From positions 92,276 through 156,275 of the forward strand of contig JAKSJD010000006.1 of the NCBI GenBank assembly GCA_024398435.1: a stretch of DNA of 64,000 bases, read 5' to 3'. Below are positions 42,864-51,488 of this stretch, one piece after another (within the stretch, counting starts at the first letter, position 1; every line of letters begins with the position of its first letter). This stretch comes from Bacteroidaceae bacterium (lineage in GTDB: Bacteria > Bacteroidota > Bacteroidia > Bacteroidales > Bacteroidaceae). The translations under genes and the position numbers were made by a program. Under the pieces are notes generated by a model that was not told the origin of the DNA, did no database searches, and was given only the letters and a program-made list of their open reading frames with translations.

Positions 42864-44915
42864 ATGAAAGGAAACATTGGGGTTACAACCGAGAACATAT
42901 TCCCCGTCATCAAAAAGTTCTTATATAGTGATCACGACATATTCCTCCGCGAAATCGTTAGCAACGCAGTGGATGCCACTCAAAAACTGAAGACAATCAT
43001 CCAGAAAGGCGAAATGAAGGAAGAGGCAGGCGACCTCACAGTTCACGTTTCGTTCAACAAGGATGCAGGCACACTCACCGTAAGCGACCACGGAATTGGA
43101 ATGACAGAGGAAGAGGTAGATAAATACATCAACCAGATTGCATTCTCAAGTGCAAACGATTTCCTCGACAAATATAAGGAAGATGCCAATGCCATCATCG
43201 GACACTTCGGACTCGGATTCTACAGTGCATTCATGGTGAGCAAGAAGGTGGAAGTAGTCACCAAGAGTTGGCAGGAAGGCAGCAAGGCCGTGAAATGGTC
43301 GTGCGACGGAAGTCCTGAATACACAATCGAGGAATGCGACAAGGCCGACAGAGGTACCGACATTGTGATGTATATCGACGACGACAACAAGGAATTTCTC
43401 GACGAGGCAAAACTTCAGGAACTTCTCCGCAAATATTGCCACTTCCTCCCTGTAGCCGTTGCATTCGGCAAGAAGAAGGAATGGAAAGACGGAAAGCAAG
43501 TGGAAACAGCCGAAGACAATATCATCAACGACACCACTCCACTCTGGACAAAGAAACCAGCCGACCTCAAGGACGAGGACTACAAGAAGTTCTACAACGA
43601 ACTATACCCAATGGCCGGCGAGCCCCTGTTCTGGATTCATCTCAATGTTGATTTCCCATTCAACCTCACGGGTATTCTCTATTTCCCAAAGGTTCACAAC
43701 AGCATCGAACTCCAAAAGAACAAGATTCAGCTCTATTGCAATCAAGTGTTCGTTACAGATTCCGTAGAAGGCATCGTACCCGATTTCCTCACATTGCTCC
43801 ATGGCGTAATCGATTCACCAGACATTCCACTCAACGTTAGCCGCAGCTATCTCCAGAGCGACAGCAACGTGAAGAAGATTTCCACATATATCTCAAAGAA
43901 GGTAAGCGACCGCTTGCAACAGATATTCAAGACCGACAGAAAGGACTTCGAGGCAAAGTGGGACGACATCAAGATATTCATCCACTACGGAATCCTCACA
44001 GAGAAGGACTTCTACGACAAGGCAAAGAACTTTGCACTCTTCAAGGATACTGACGGCAAGTATTTCACTTACGACGAATACCAAACCCTCATCAAGGACA
44101 ATCAGACCGATAAGGACGGCAACCTCATCTATCTCTATGCCCAAGATAAGGACAAGCAATACGCATATATCCAAACAGCAAAGCAGAAAGGATACAGCAC
44201 CCTACTCCTTGACGGAGAACTCGACGTGGCTCTCGTCGGACTGCTTGAGGAAAAGAACGAGAAGTGTCGTTTCACACGTGTCGACGGCGACTCCATTGAC
44301 CGCCTCATCCAAAAGGACACACCTGCTGAAGTGGCCCTTCCTGAGACCGAGAAGGAAATCATCGAAAAGGTATTTTCTACTCAGTTGCCACAAATCGACA
44401 AGATTAACTTCAACGTTGAAGCTCATGCACTCGGTGAGGACGCAATGCCTATCACCATCACCCAGAGCGAATACATGCGCCGAATGAAGGATATGTCGCG
44501 ATTCCAGCAAGGAATGTCGTTCTATGGCGAAATGCCTGATATGATGAATATCGTGGTCAACACCGACAACGCACTCATCAAGTCGATTCTTTCTGAAGGT
44601 ACGGAACAGACAAAGGCAAAACTCACTCCGTTCGACAACGAAATCAAGGGACTCCAAGCACGAAAGGAAGCCATCGACTCTGAAAACAAAAACAAGAAAT
44701 GGGATGAAATATCGCAGGAAAGCAAGGATGAACTCGACAAGACCGAAAAGGCAATCGACGAACAGCGAACAAAAAAGACTGAAGTAATCGCTGCCTATGC
44801 CAAGGACAACAAGGTGGTTCACCAACTCATCGACCTAGCACTCCTTCAGAATGGAATGCTTCGCGGAGAGGCTCTCAGCAATTTTGTGGCAAGAAGTCTG
44901 GAACTCATCAAATGA
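42864..44915 (+). CDS. htpG: Molecular chaperone HtpG (Hsp90 family)
   Basis: ATP-dependent chaperone, 683 aa. The N-terminal Bergerat ATP site is complete: REIVSNAVDATQKL, VSDHGIGM, and GHFGLGFYSAFMV. The middle domain has FPFNLTGILYFPK and VPDFLTLLHGVIDSPDIPLNVSRSYLQ, the Hsp90 catalytic-arginine loop. The C-terminal domain carries a charged stretch (about residues 600-640). The start at 42864 (MKGNIGVTTENIFPV) was chosen; the frame is open upstream but lies over the sigma-54-like element. Confidence 0.95.
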   Translation: MKGNIGVTTENIFPVIKKFLYSDHDIFLREIVSNAVDATQKLKTIIQKGEMKEEAGDLTVHVSFNKDAGTLTVSDHGIGMTEEEVDKYINQIAFSSANDFLDKYKEDANAIIGHFGLGFYSAFMVSKKVEVVTKSWQEGSKAVKWSCDGSPEYTIEECDKADRGTDIVMYIDDDNKEFLDEAKLQELLRKYCHFLPVAVAFGKKKEWKDGKQVETAEDNIINDTTPLWTKKPADLKDEDYKKFYNELYPMAGEPLFWIHLNVDFPFNLTGILYFPKVHNSIELQKNKIQLYCNQVFVTDSVEGIVPDFLTLLHGVIDSPDIPLNVSRSYLQSDSNVKKISTYISKKVSDRLQQIFKTDRKDFEAKWDDIKIFIHYGILTEKDFYDKAKNFALFKDTDGKYFTYDEYQTLIKDNQTDKDGNLIYLYAQDKDKQYAYIQTAKQKGYSTLLLDGELDVALVGLLEEKNEKCRFTRVDGDSIDRLIQKDTPAEVALPETEKEIIEKVFSTQLPQIDKINFNVEAHALGEDAMPITITQSEYMRRMKDMSRFQQGMSFYGEMPDMMNIVVNTDNALIKSILSEGTEQTKAKLTPFDNEIKGLQARKEAIDSENKNKKWDEISQESKDELDKTEKAIDEQRTKKTEVIAAYAKDNKVVHQLIDLALLQNGMLRGEALSNFVARSLELIK

Positions 44916-44923
44916 TTCCATCT

Positions 44924-44965
44924 ATAACCGATAACCGTTAACCATAAACCGTTAACCGTCAACCC
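44924..44965 (+). repeat. Heptamer array after htpG
   Basis: Six 7-bp units (ATAACCG, ATAACCG, TTAACCA, TAAACCG, TTAACCG, TCAACCC) starting 9 bp after the htpG stop. Confidence 0.75.
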
Positions 44966-44972
44966 AAGAACT

Positions 44973-45025
44973 CTGCTCTTTGTAGTTGCCCAACAAGCAA
45001 AAACTACAAGGAGCAGTTTCTTTTT
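44973..45025 (+). terminator. Terminator of htpG
   Basis: 15-bp stem with one G-U pair (44973-44987 with 45002-45016, CTGCTC...GAGCAG) followed by TTTCTTTTT. Confidence 0.85.
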
Positions 45026-45124
45026 CGTATCAGTCCACCCTCAAAAGATGTACATTATTATAAATATTACACGCGAAAAACTCACTTTTTTGTTTTTTTC
45101 TTTTGTCACTACAGAAAAAATAAC

Positions 45125-45133
45125 TAATTTTGC
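45125..45133 (+). promoter_or_regulatory. -7 box of the TPR protein gene
   Basis: TAATTTTGC, 75 bp before the ATG at 45208. Confidence 0.72.
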
Positions 45134-45207
45134 ACGCTAAATGTGTGGTACGCCCATACATCGGCACTGCAACAAGAGTATATAACAACAAAAAAATAAC
45201 AAAACAA

Positions 45208-45885
45208 ATGGCAAAGAAAAGAAATTCAAAGAATGAAGCAATCGGACTCGATGTCCAACTCGGCAAGTCTGAAGCATTTATCGAGAAGCACTTGAAGGAA
45301 ATCCTTATCGCTCTCGCAGCAATCATCGTCATCGCATTAGGTATCTTCGGATGGAAGAGCTATGTAAACAATCAAACAGAAAAGGCTAACGCTGAAATCG
45401 CCAAGTGTCAGACTGCTTTCGCTATGGAACAGTACGACAACGCACTCAATGGCGACGGTGTAAGCCAGAAAGGCTTCCTCAAGATTATCGACGAATACGG
45501 ATGCACTGAGACTGCCAACCTCGCTAAGGCTTATGCAGGTATCTGCTACGCTAACCTCGACAAGGTTGACGAAGCTATCGATATGCTTGAAAGTTTCGAC
45601 CCACAGGACGACGAAATGATTTCTCCTTCTGTTGTAGCAGCTCTCGGCAACTGCTATGTAAAGAAAGGCAATGTAGAAAAAGGTATCGACAAGTTGCTCA
45701 AGGCTGCTAAGGATGCCGACAACGACGCTGTAAGTCCAGTATTTGTTCTTCAGGCAGCTCAGCTCTATGAAAGTCTTGGCAAGAACGACAAGGCCCTCGA
45801 ACTCTACAAGGAAATCAAGACAAAGTATTTCCGTTCACCACTCAGCGCTGACATCGACAAGTATATCGAAAGAGCTACAAAGTAA
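45208..45885 (+). CDS. Membrane-anchored tetratricopeptide-repeat protein
   Basis: A 225-aa protein: basic N-terminus (MAKKRNSK), one membrane helix (ILIALAAIIVIALGIFGW, about residues 31-48), then an extracytoplasmic region of TPR repeats (ANLAKAYAGICYANLDKVDEAIDML, VVAALGNCYVKKGNVEKGIDKLLKAA, PVFVLQAAQLYESLGKNDKALELYKEI). The layout resembles YfgM, the ancillary SecYEG subunit, but direct evidence for that role is lacking. The upstream frame to 45130 overlaps the -7 box, so the start is 45208. It precedes ribH, separated by an octamer array and a hairpin. Confidence 0.82.
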   Translation: MAKKRNSKNEAIGLDVQLGKSEAFIEKHLKEILIALAAIIVIALGIFGWKSYVNNQTEKANAEIAKCQTAFAMEQYDNALNGDGVSQKGFLKIIDEYGCTETANLAKAYAGICYANLDKVDEAIDMLESFDPQDDEMISPSVVAALGNCYVKKGNVEKGIDKLLKAAKDADNDAVSPVFVLQAAQLYESLGKNDKALELYKEIKTKYFRSPLSADIDKYIERATK

Positions 45886-45894
45886 GATAACACA

Positions 45895-45926
45895 CGTTGA
45901 CTCGTTGACTCGTTAACTTGTTGACT
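45895..45926 (-). repeat. Octamer array between the TPR gene and ribH
   Basis: Four 8-bp units (CGTTGACT, CGTTGACT, CGTTAACT, TGTTGACT), the reverse complement of the octamer at 42731. Confidence 0.75.
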
Positions 45927-45946
45927 AAATATAAACATATGGAATC

Positions 45947-45980
45947 AAAGGGTTGAAGTCTAACACATTTCAACCCTTTA
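45947..45980 (+). terminator. Terminator before ribH
   Basis: 11-bp perfect stem (AAAGGGTTGAA at 45947-45957 with TTCAACCCTTT at 45969-45979), followed by A then TTTC. Confidence 0.7.
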
Positions 45981-46014
45981 TTTCTAAAAACACACATACA
46001 TAAACAAATATATC

Positions 46015-46503
46015 GTGGCAACTAAAAATCATAATCTTTCCGACTACGACATCACTTCAGTTCCTGACGCAACAGGGATGAAAGTCGGCATCGTCGTAAG
46101 CGAATGGAACGACAATATCACAGGTGCATTGCTCCAAGGTGCCGTCACTACCCTCATGAAACACGGAGTGGCAGAGACCGACATCAACGTAATGACTGTA
46201 CCTGGAAGTTTTGAACTCATCTTCGGAGCTACCCAGATGGCAAAGACCGAAGTTGATGCCGTCATCGCAATCGGTTGCGTAATCAGAGGCGACACCCCTC
46301 ATTTCGACTATATCTGCGAAGGTACCACATACGGCATCGCACGCCTCAACCAAGTTCAGGGCAAGCCAGTAATCTATGGCCTCATCACTACAAACGACAT
46401 GCAGCAAGCAATCGACCGCAGTGGTGGCAAACTTGGCAACAAAGGCGATGAATGTGCCGTAACGGCAATCAAGATGATTGACTTCACCCGCCATATCAAA
46501 TAG
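46015..46503 (+). CDS. ribH: 6,7-dimethyl-8-ribityllumazine synthase
   Basis: Penultimate riboflavin step: condenses 5-amino-6-ribitylaminouracil with the butanone phosphate. The 162-aa protein has the substrate-site strand [31 protein letters not shown], the [18 protein letters not shown] motif, and [17 protein letters not shown]. It begins with GTG (46015); no ATG lies nearby in frame. No other riboflavin gene is adjacent. The next gene, TamB-like, follows after 31 bp. Confidence 0.95.
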   Translation: MATKNHNLSDYDITSVPDATGMKVGIVVSEWNDNITGALLQGAVTTLMKHGVAETDINVMTVPGSFELIFGATQMAKTEVDAVIAIGCVIRGDTPHFDYICEGTTYGIARLNQVQGKPVIYGLITTNDMQQAIDRSGGKLGNKGDECAVTAIKMIDFTRHIK

Positions 46504-46534
46504 ATTTCCCAACAACACATAAAACCCAAAGGTC

Positions 46535-49500
46535 ATAAAGCATTCAAAGCAAATAGTAAGAGGTATTATCGGTGGCATACTTGCTCTATATGTATTCGCC
46601 ATAATACTCATCAACATCCCGGCTGTACAGCGTTCGATAGGAAGTTGTGCTGCAGATGCTTTATCCAAACAATTGGGAACGGAAGTAAGTGTGGGTAATG
46701 TCGATTTGGGCCTCTTCAACCGTCTCGTCATCGACGACATTGCCATCAAGGACACTACGGGAGCCGACTTTATCTCTACCGACAGAACAGCCATAAAGAT
46801 TGACCTTCTGCCACTTCTCAACGGAAAGATTTCTATCTCCAACGCTCAGTTGTTCGGTCTGACTGCTCATCTTACCAAAGCCGATTCGGCTGCTGTGCCA
46901 AACTATCAATTCCTTATAGATGCACTTTCATCCAAGGACGACAAGGAGTCGAAGCCTCTCAATCTTAACGTCAATTCCTTCATACTCCGACGAGGCAACA
47001 TCACTTATGATATTCTCGACAAGCCAAAGAAGGCGACTCTCGACACAAACCATCTCAATCTGCGAAATCTAGATGCCACGGTGTCTGTAAAGACATTGAC
47101 CGACGACAGCCTCGACGTGATTGTGAAGCGTTTCAACGTGACGGAACAAAACTCCGACCTCCGAATAAAGAATCTCTCTGCCAAACTTCAGGCAAACAAG
47201 GAAAAGGCCTTGCTCACCGACTTCAACCTGAAGATGCCCCTTTCTTCGGTCAACATCGACACCCTTTCGGCAGAGTATCCTACTTTCACGACTGATGGAA
47301 AATACCGTTTCTCCACAAAGATAGCCGAAACCCACATCACTCCTGCCGATGCAAAGGCCATCATGCCTCAATTGGCTTCGCTCACGTCCCCACTCTATCT
47401 CGACACAAAAGTCAACGGGACACAGGATGCACTAAGTCTGCAACAACTTACATTGCATACAGATGATAATTCAATTGATATCGACCTCGATGCCGACATC
47501 ATGAATCTCAACAGCGACTCACCTCAATTCAACACAAACATTCGCCGACTCTTTGCCAGCAACGAAGGCCGAAATATTATTTTGGGTTCGCTTGCTCCCG
47601 AACTCGCCAACTCAAGTCAATTGGCCACTCTCGGCGATGCCCAGTTCAGTGGATTCGTCAGCAAGCAAGGCGGAGGGTATGCTGCCGACGGAACCCTCTC
47701 CACCGATGTGGGCAATATCAGTCTTGATGCCGAAATGACTGGCGACAACTATATCAATGGTCATGTGAATTCGGACGGAATCGTCCTTACCGACATTCTT
47801 CAGTCGAATGATTTGGGAACAGTTGCGTTCGACATGAATCTCGACGGGCATCTTGATGCCAACAACGATTTCAACGGCAAACTCAATGGAATCATCAATT
47901 CACTGCAATACAAGGACTACACATATAATAATATCAATATAGATGCAGAGAAGAACGGCGACCTTTTCGACGGAAGTCTTCTTCTTGCCGACCCTAACAT
48001 CACCGCTGCCATTCAGGGCAACTACCACACCTCGACATCTGCCATGAACATAGATGCCGATGTAAAACACATCAATCCGCATGCCCTCAATCTTACCGAC
48101 AAACTTTCGGGCGAGACTTACAGCATGCGACTCCGTGCCGATCTCAATGGTAACAATCTGAATAATCTTGCGGGCAATATCGGTATCGATTCTCTTCATG
48201 TAGCCACCGCTGACACGGTCTATTCTTTGGACAATCTCTCATTAAGCATAGACGATTCCGACAACAAGAAGCATATTCAAATCAGCAGCGACTTCATCGA
48301 TGCCAATCTCAGCGGAAACATCCGTATCGACGAGGTTGCAGCTGCTTTCCAAAATCAGATAGCACATCATCTACCTTCCCTTCTCTCCCCTTCAGGCCGT
48401 ACCGACAATGCCTTCGATTTCGATATAACCATGCGCGAATCCGATTTGCTCCACCATTATATCGACACCGACATAACATTCCCCGAACCTATCCATCTGA
48501 AGGGATTCGTAGATTCTCCAGAAGACATCATATCGTGTGTTGTCACGGCTCCTTCTGTTAGAAAGGGAGACACCAACTACACCAACACAAGCCTCACATG
48601 TATGAGCAGCAGCGAGATTCTCAGTCTCAATGCCGTTACAAGTCAGGAGAGAGAGAGAGAGACAGGTCCGCTCCAGCTCCATCTCACTGCCGATGCCAAG
48701 AACGATGAACTCCATACACTTCTCGACTGGAAGGGAGATTTGGAAAATACGAATACGAAAACGAAAGCTAAGAAGAACGACGACAAGAAGCCTATCCTCA
48801 ACAATGGAATGCTATATGCCGTCACTCAGTTCGGTGATAGTCTCGGCAAAATGAAGGCCGACATAAGTCTCCACAAGTCGCAGTTTGAAATCAACGACAC
48901 CGTCTGGTACGTTGAACCATCCCACATTGATATCCTTGGCAAAAAGATACAGTGCGACAATGTCAGAATATACAACGACGAGCAGTCGATTCAGTTCGAC
49001 GGCATCATATCCGACAATCCAAGCGACTCGCTGCTTGTAAGTCTCCACAATCTTCAGGTGGAATACATCACCGACCTTGTAGATTTCCATGCCGTCCGTT
49101 TCAAAGGTAAGGCATCGGGCAATGCCACCGTAAGCCACATCTACGATGAGCCTCATCTCAGTGCCAACATCATCGTGAACGACATGCACCTGCAGGAGGG
49201 CCGTCTCGGCACAGGTTATATTCAAGCATTTTGGGATAAGGAAATCAGCGGAATACGTGTCAACGGACATATTGTAGACAACTATCAAGGACTCGACCGC
49301 ACGACCAATGTCAGCGGATTCATCGCTCCAAGCAAGAACGACATCAATCTCCGCATCGACACCTACAACACGAATGCTGAATTCCTCGAAGGATTCCTAT
49401 CGTCCACATTCCGTGATTTCAAGGGCAGGACAAACGGAACGCTCAACGTTATCGGTCCACTCAACGACGTGAACCTCGTCGGAGACATCAGTGCCGATGT

Positions 49501-51019
49501 AAGCATGCGACTCCGTGCCACCAACACACTCTACCACATCAATCCAGCCGACACCATCCGTCTGCGTCCATACGCATTCCGTTTCGATGACATCCATCTC
49601 ACCGATGCCAGCAAAGGCATTGCTGTGGTCAATGGCACTCTCAGCCACAAGAACATGAAGAACTTCAAGTACGACTTCGACATCAGTATGACCGAACTCA
49701 CCATCTACGACGAGAAGGAATTCAATTCCGACAAGTTCCTTGCCACCGTCTTTGCTTCTGGCAACATGTCGCTCCATGGTTCCGACGGTCATCCACTCCG
49801 CATCACAGCCGATATCACACCAACGAAGGGAAGCGTCTTCGCCTACGATGCAGCCACTCCAGATGCCATCTCATCGTCCAACTTCGTTGAATTCCGTGAG
49901 AAGAAACCATCGCGCACATCAGCATGGACGGCAGAAGGATATGATTTCAACCTTAACGAAGACGAAAAGGAAGACGAAGGCTACGAAGATGACATGACCG
50001 ACTACGAATACGACAGCGATATCTTCATGGACATACGCATTAACGTGACGCCCGACTGCGAGATAAAGCTCCGAATGGACAATGTCGACGATGGCTACAT
50101 GTCCACCTACGGCACAGGCACCCTCCTCGCCCACTACCACGACAAGAGTCCGTTCACACTCAACGGAATCTATCAGATACAAGGAGGAAAATACCGTCTC
50201 TATCTGCAAGATATCATCTATCGCGATCTCGAACTCCAGCCAGGCAGCAATGTTGTCTTCAACGGCAATCCGTTCGATGCCAACATCCATCTCATCTGTT
50301 GGCACACCATCAATTCCGTACCATTGCGCGACCTCACCTCCACCACGTCCACCCTCAGTTCGTCGAGCAAGGTGAAGGTAGTGTGCGTATTGGACATCAC
50401 GGGCCAACTCGGCAACATGAATTTCGGTTTCGACCTCTTACTTCCAAACGTAAACGACGAAACCCGACAACTCGTCCGCAGCCTCATTTCCACAGAGGAA
50501 GAGATGAACATGCAGATGATCTATCTGCTCGGACTCGGCCGATTCTACACCAATGAATATGCTCGTGCCAACGGAGAGACAGGAACCAACCAAGCCGTCA
50601 ACACCCTGCTCTCATCCACCATCAGCGGACAAGTGAACCAAATGCTGTCCAACGTAATCGGCACCGACAGTAAGTGGAACTTCGGCACTGGTCTCAGCAC
50701 AGGCGAACAAGGCTGGAACGACCTCGATGTGGAGGGCATACTCTCTGGCCGACTGCTCAACGACCGTCTGCTCATCAACGGTAATTTCGGTTATCGCGAC
50801 AATGCCCTGACCAACAATGCCAACTTCATTGGCGACTTCGACATCAAGTGGCGACTCACACCTGATGGCAACACCTATATCAAGGCCTACAACCAGACCA
50901 ACGACCGCTACTTCACAAAGGCAACCCTCAACACACAGGGCATCGGCATCACATATCAGCGCGACTTCGATACATGGCGCGAACTCTTCCGTAGGAAAAT
51001 GAAAGAAGAGAAACATTAG
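46535..51019 (+). CDS. TamB-like giant envelope protein, apparent ATA start
   Basis: A protein of about 1494 aa of the TamB/YtfN type, thought to act in moving lipids or outer-membrane proteins between the two membranes. It begins with a membrane anchor (IIGGILALYVFAIILINIPAVQ), then long beta-rich repeats, and ends in the TamB C-terminal domain (VCVLDITGQLGNMNFGFDLLLP, MNMQMIYLLGLGRFYTN). There is no ATG, GTG or TTG in frame between the upstream stop and the end of the anchor; the first is TTG at 46673, inside the mature region. ATA at 46535 sits 2 bp after AAAGG and gives the expected basic start (xKHSKQIVRG). Either ATA is used, or an ATG has mutated or been misread. The gene runs 31 bp behind ribH. 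Confidence 0.8.
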   Translation: MKHSKQIVRGIIGGILALYVFAIILINIPAVQRSIGSCAADALSKQLGTEVSVGNVDLGLFNRLVIDDIAIKDTTGADFISTDRTAIKIDLLPLLNGKISISNAQLFGLTAHLTKADSAAVPNYQFLIDALSSKDDKESKPLNLNVNSFILRRGNITYDILDKPKKATLDTNHLNLRNLDATVSVKTLTDDSLDVIVKRFNVTEQNSDLRIKNLSAKLQANKEKALLTDFNLKMPLSSVNIDTLSAEYPTFTTDGKYRFSTKIAETHITPADAKAIMPQLASLTSPLYLDTKVNGTQDALSLQQLTLHTDDNSIDIDLDADIMNLNSDSPQFNTNIRRLFASNEGRNIILGSLAPELANSSQLATLGDAQFSGFVSKQGGGYAADGTLSTDVGNISLDAEMTGDNYINGHVNSDGIVLTDILQSNDLGTVAFDMNLDGHLDANNDFNGKLNGIINSLQYKDYTYNNINIDAEKNGDLFDGSLLLADPNITAAIQGNYHTSTSAMNIDADVKHINPHALNLTDKLSGETYSMRLRADLNGNNLNNLAGNIGIDSLHVATADTVYSLDNLSLSIDDSDNKKHIQISSDFIDANLSGNIRIDEVAAAFQNQIAHHLPSLLSPSGRTDNAFDFDITMRESDLLHHYIDTDITFPEPIHLKGFVDSPEDIISCVVTAPSVRKGDTNYTNTSLTCMSSSEILSLNAVTSQERERETGPLQLHLTADAKNDELHTLLDWKGDLENTNTKTKAKKNDDKKPILNNGMLYAVTQFGDSLGKMKADISLHKSQFEINDTVWYVEPSHIDILGKKIQCDNVRIYNDEQSIQFDGIISDNPSDSLLVSLHNLQVEYITDLVDFHAVRFKGKASGNATVSHIYDEPHLSANIIVNDMHLQEGRLGTGYIQAFWDKEISGIRVNGHIVDNYQGLDRTTNVSGFIAPSKNDINLRIDTYNTNAEFLEGFLSSTFRDFKGRTNGTLNVIGPLNDVNLVGDISADVSMRLRATNTLYHINPADTIRLRPYAFRFDDIHLTDASKGIAVVNGTLSHKNMKNFKYDFDISMTELTIYDEKEFNSDKFLATVFASGNMSLHGSDGHPLRITADITPTKGSVFAYDAATPDAISSSNFVEFREKKPSRTSAWTAEGYDFNLNEDEKEDEGYEDDMTDYEYDSDIFMDIRINVTPDCEIKLRMDNVDDGYMSTYGTGTLLAHYHDKSPFTLNGIYQIQGGKYRLYLQDIIYRDLELQPGSNVVFNGNPFDANIHLICWHTINSVPLRDLTSTTSTLSSSSKVKVVCVLDITGQLGNMNFGFDLLLPNVNDETRQLVRSLISTEEEMNMQMIYLLGLGRFYTNEYARANGETGTNQAVNTLLSSTISGQVNQMLSNVIGTDSKWNFGTGLSTGEQGWNDLDVEGILSGRLLNDRLLINGNFGYRDNALTNNANFIGDFDIKWRLTPDGNTYIKAYNQTNDRYFTKATLNTQGIGITYQRDFDTWRELFRRKMKEEKH

Positions 51020-51081
51020 TTTTTAGAAACTTGTTTCAAAAACCATTTTCTATTGTTCTGTTTTATCTTTTCTATTGAAAC

Positions 51082-51180
51082 AAAATCATAATATTGTACA
51101 TAATTAATATTAATAATGTGCATAATTATTAATAATATTGACACAATTATTTACCGCAATGTACATAATTATAATTATCC
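51082..51180 (-). repeat. 22-bp tandem array, family C (copy C2), inverted relative to C1
   Basis: TGTACA-like cores at 51095, 51117, 51139 and 51160 (spacings 22, 22, 21). Read on the minus strand it matches C1 over about 85 bp (TGTACATTGCGGT near one end, ATTATGTACAATATT at the other), and is followed on that strand by TTTCAATAGAAAAG. It fills much of the 469-bp gap between the TamB gene and susC; the rest is AT-rich with the susC -7 box. Confidence 0.87.
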
Positions 51181-51325
51181 TTATATAAGTTTAAGTATTT
51201 AGGACTATAGGTATTAAAAATATTCTATATAAAAAACAAACAACATTTTAGAAATAAAGGAATAAATGATAGTAAGAATTTGATTTTTTTCTTATCTTTC
51301 AATACATCAATAAAAAAAAAATTAC

Positions 51326-51334
51326 TATATTTGC
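51326..51334 (+). promoter_or_regulatory. -7 box of the susCD operon
   Basis: TATATTTGC, with an approximately 150-nt leader before susC. Confidence 0.65.
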
Positions 51335-51488
51335 ATCAAAACTAAAGCGAATCCAATTAATTACCTAAAACTTGATGCCTGGCAGATAAAAAGGAAGTAT
51401 TCTATCACAACCGGTATATCCGGAAAACGAATCCATTATTTTAACCAACATATTTTTATTAACAATTAAACAAAAGCTATTTTTACGT

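Noticed and set aside
46673..46675. TTG as the start of the TamB-like gene
   Set aside because: It would remove the membrane anchor that is clearly encoded upstream in the same frame.
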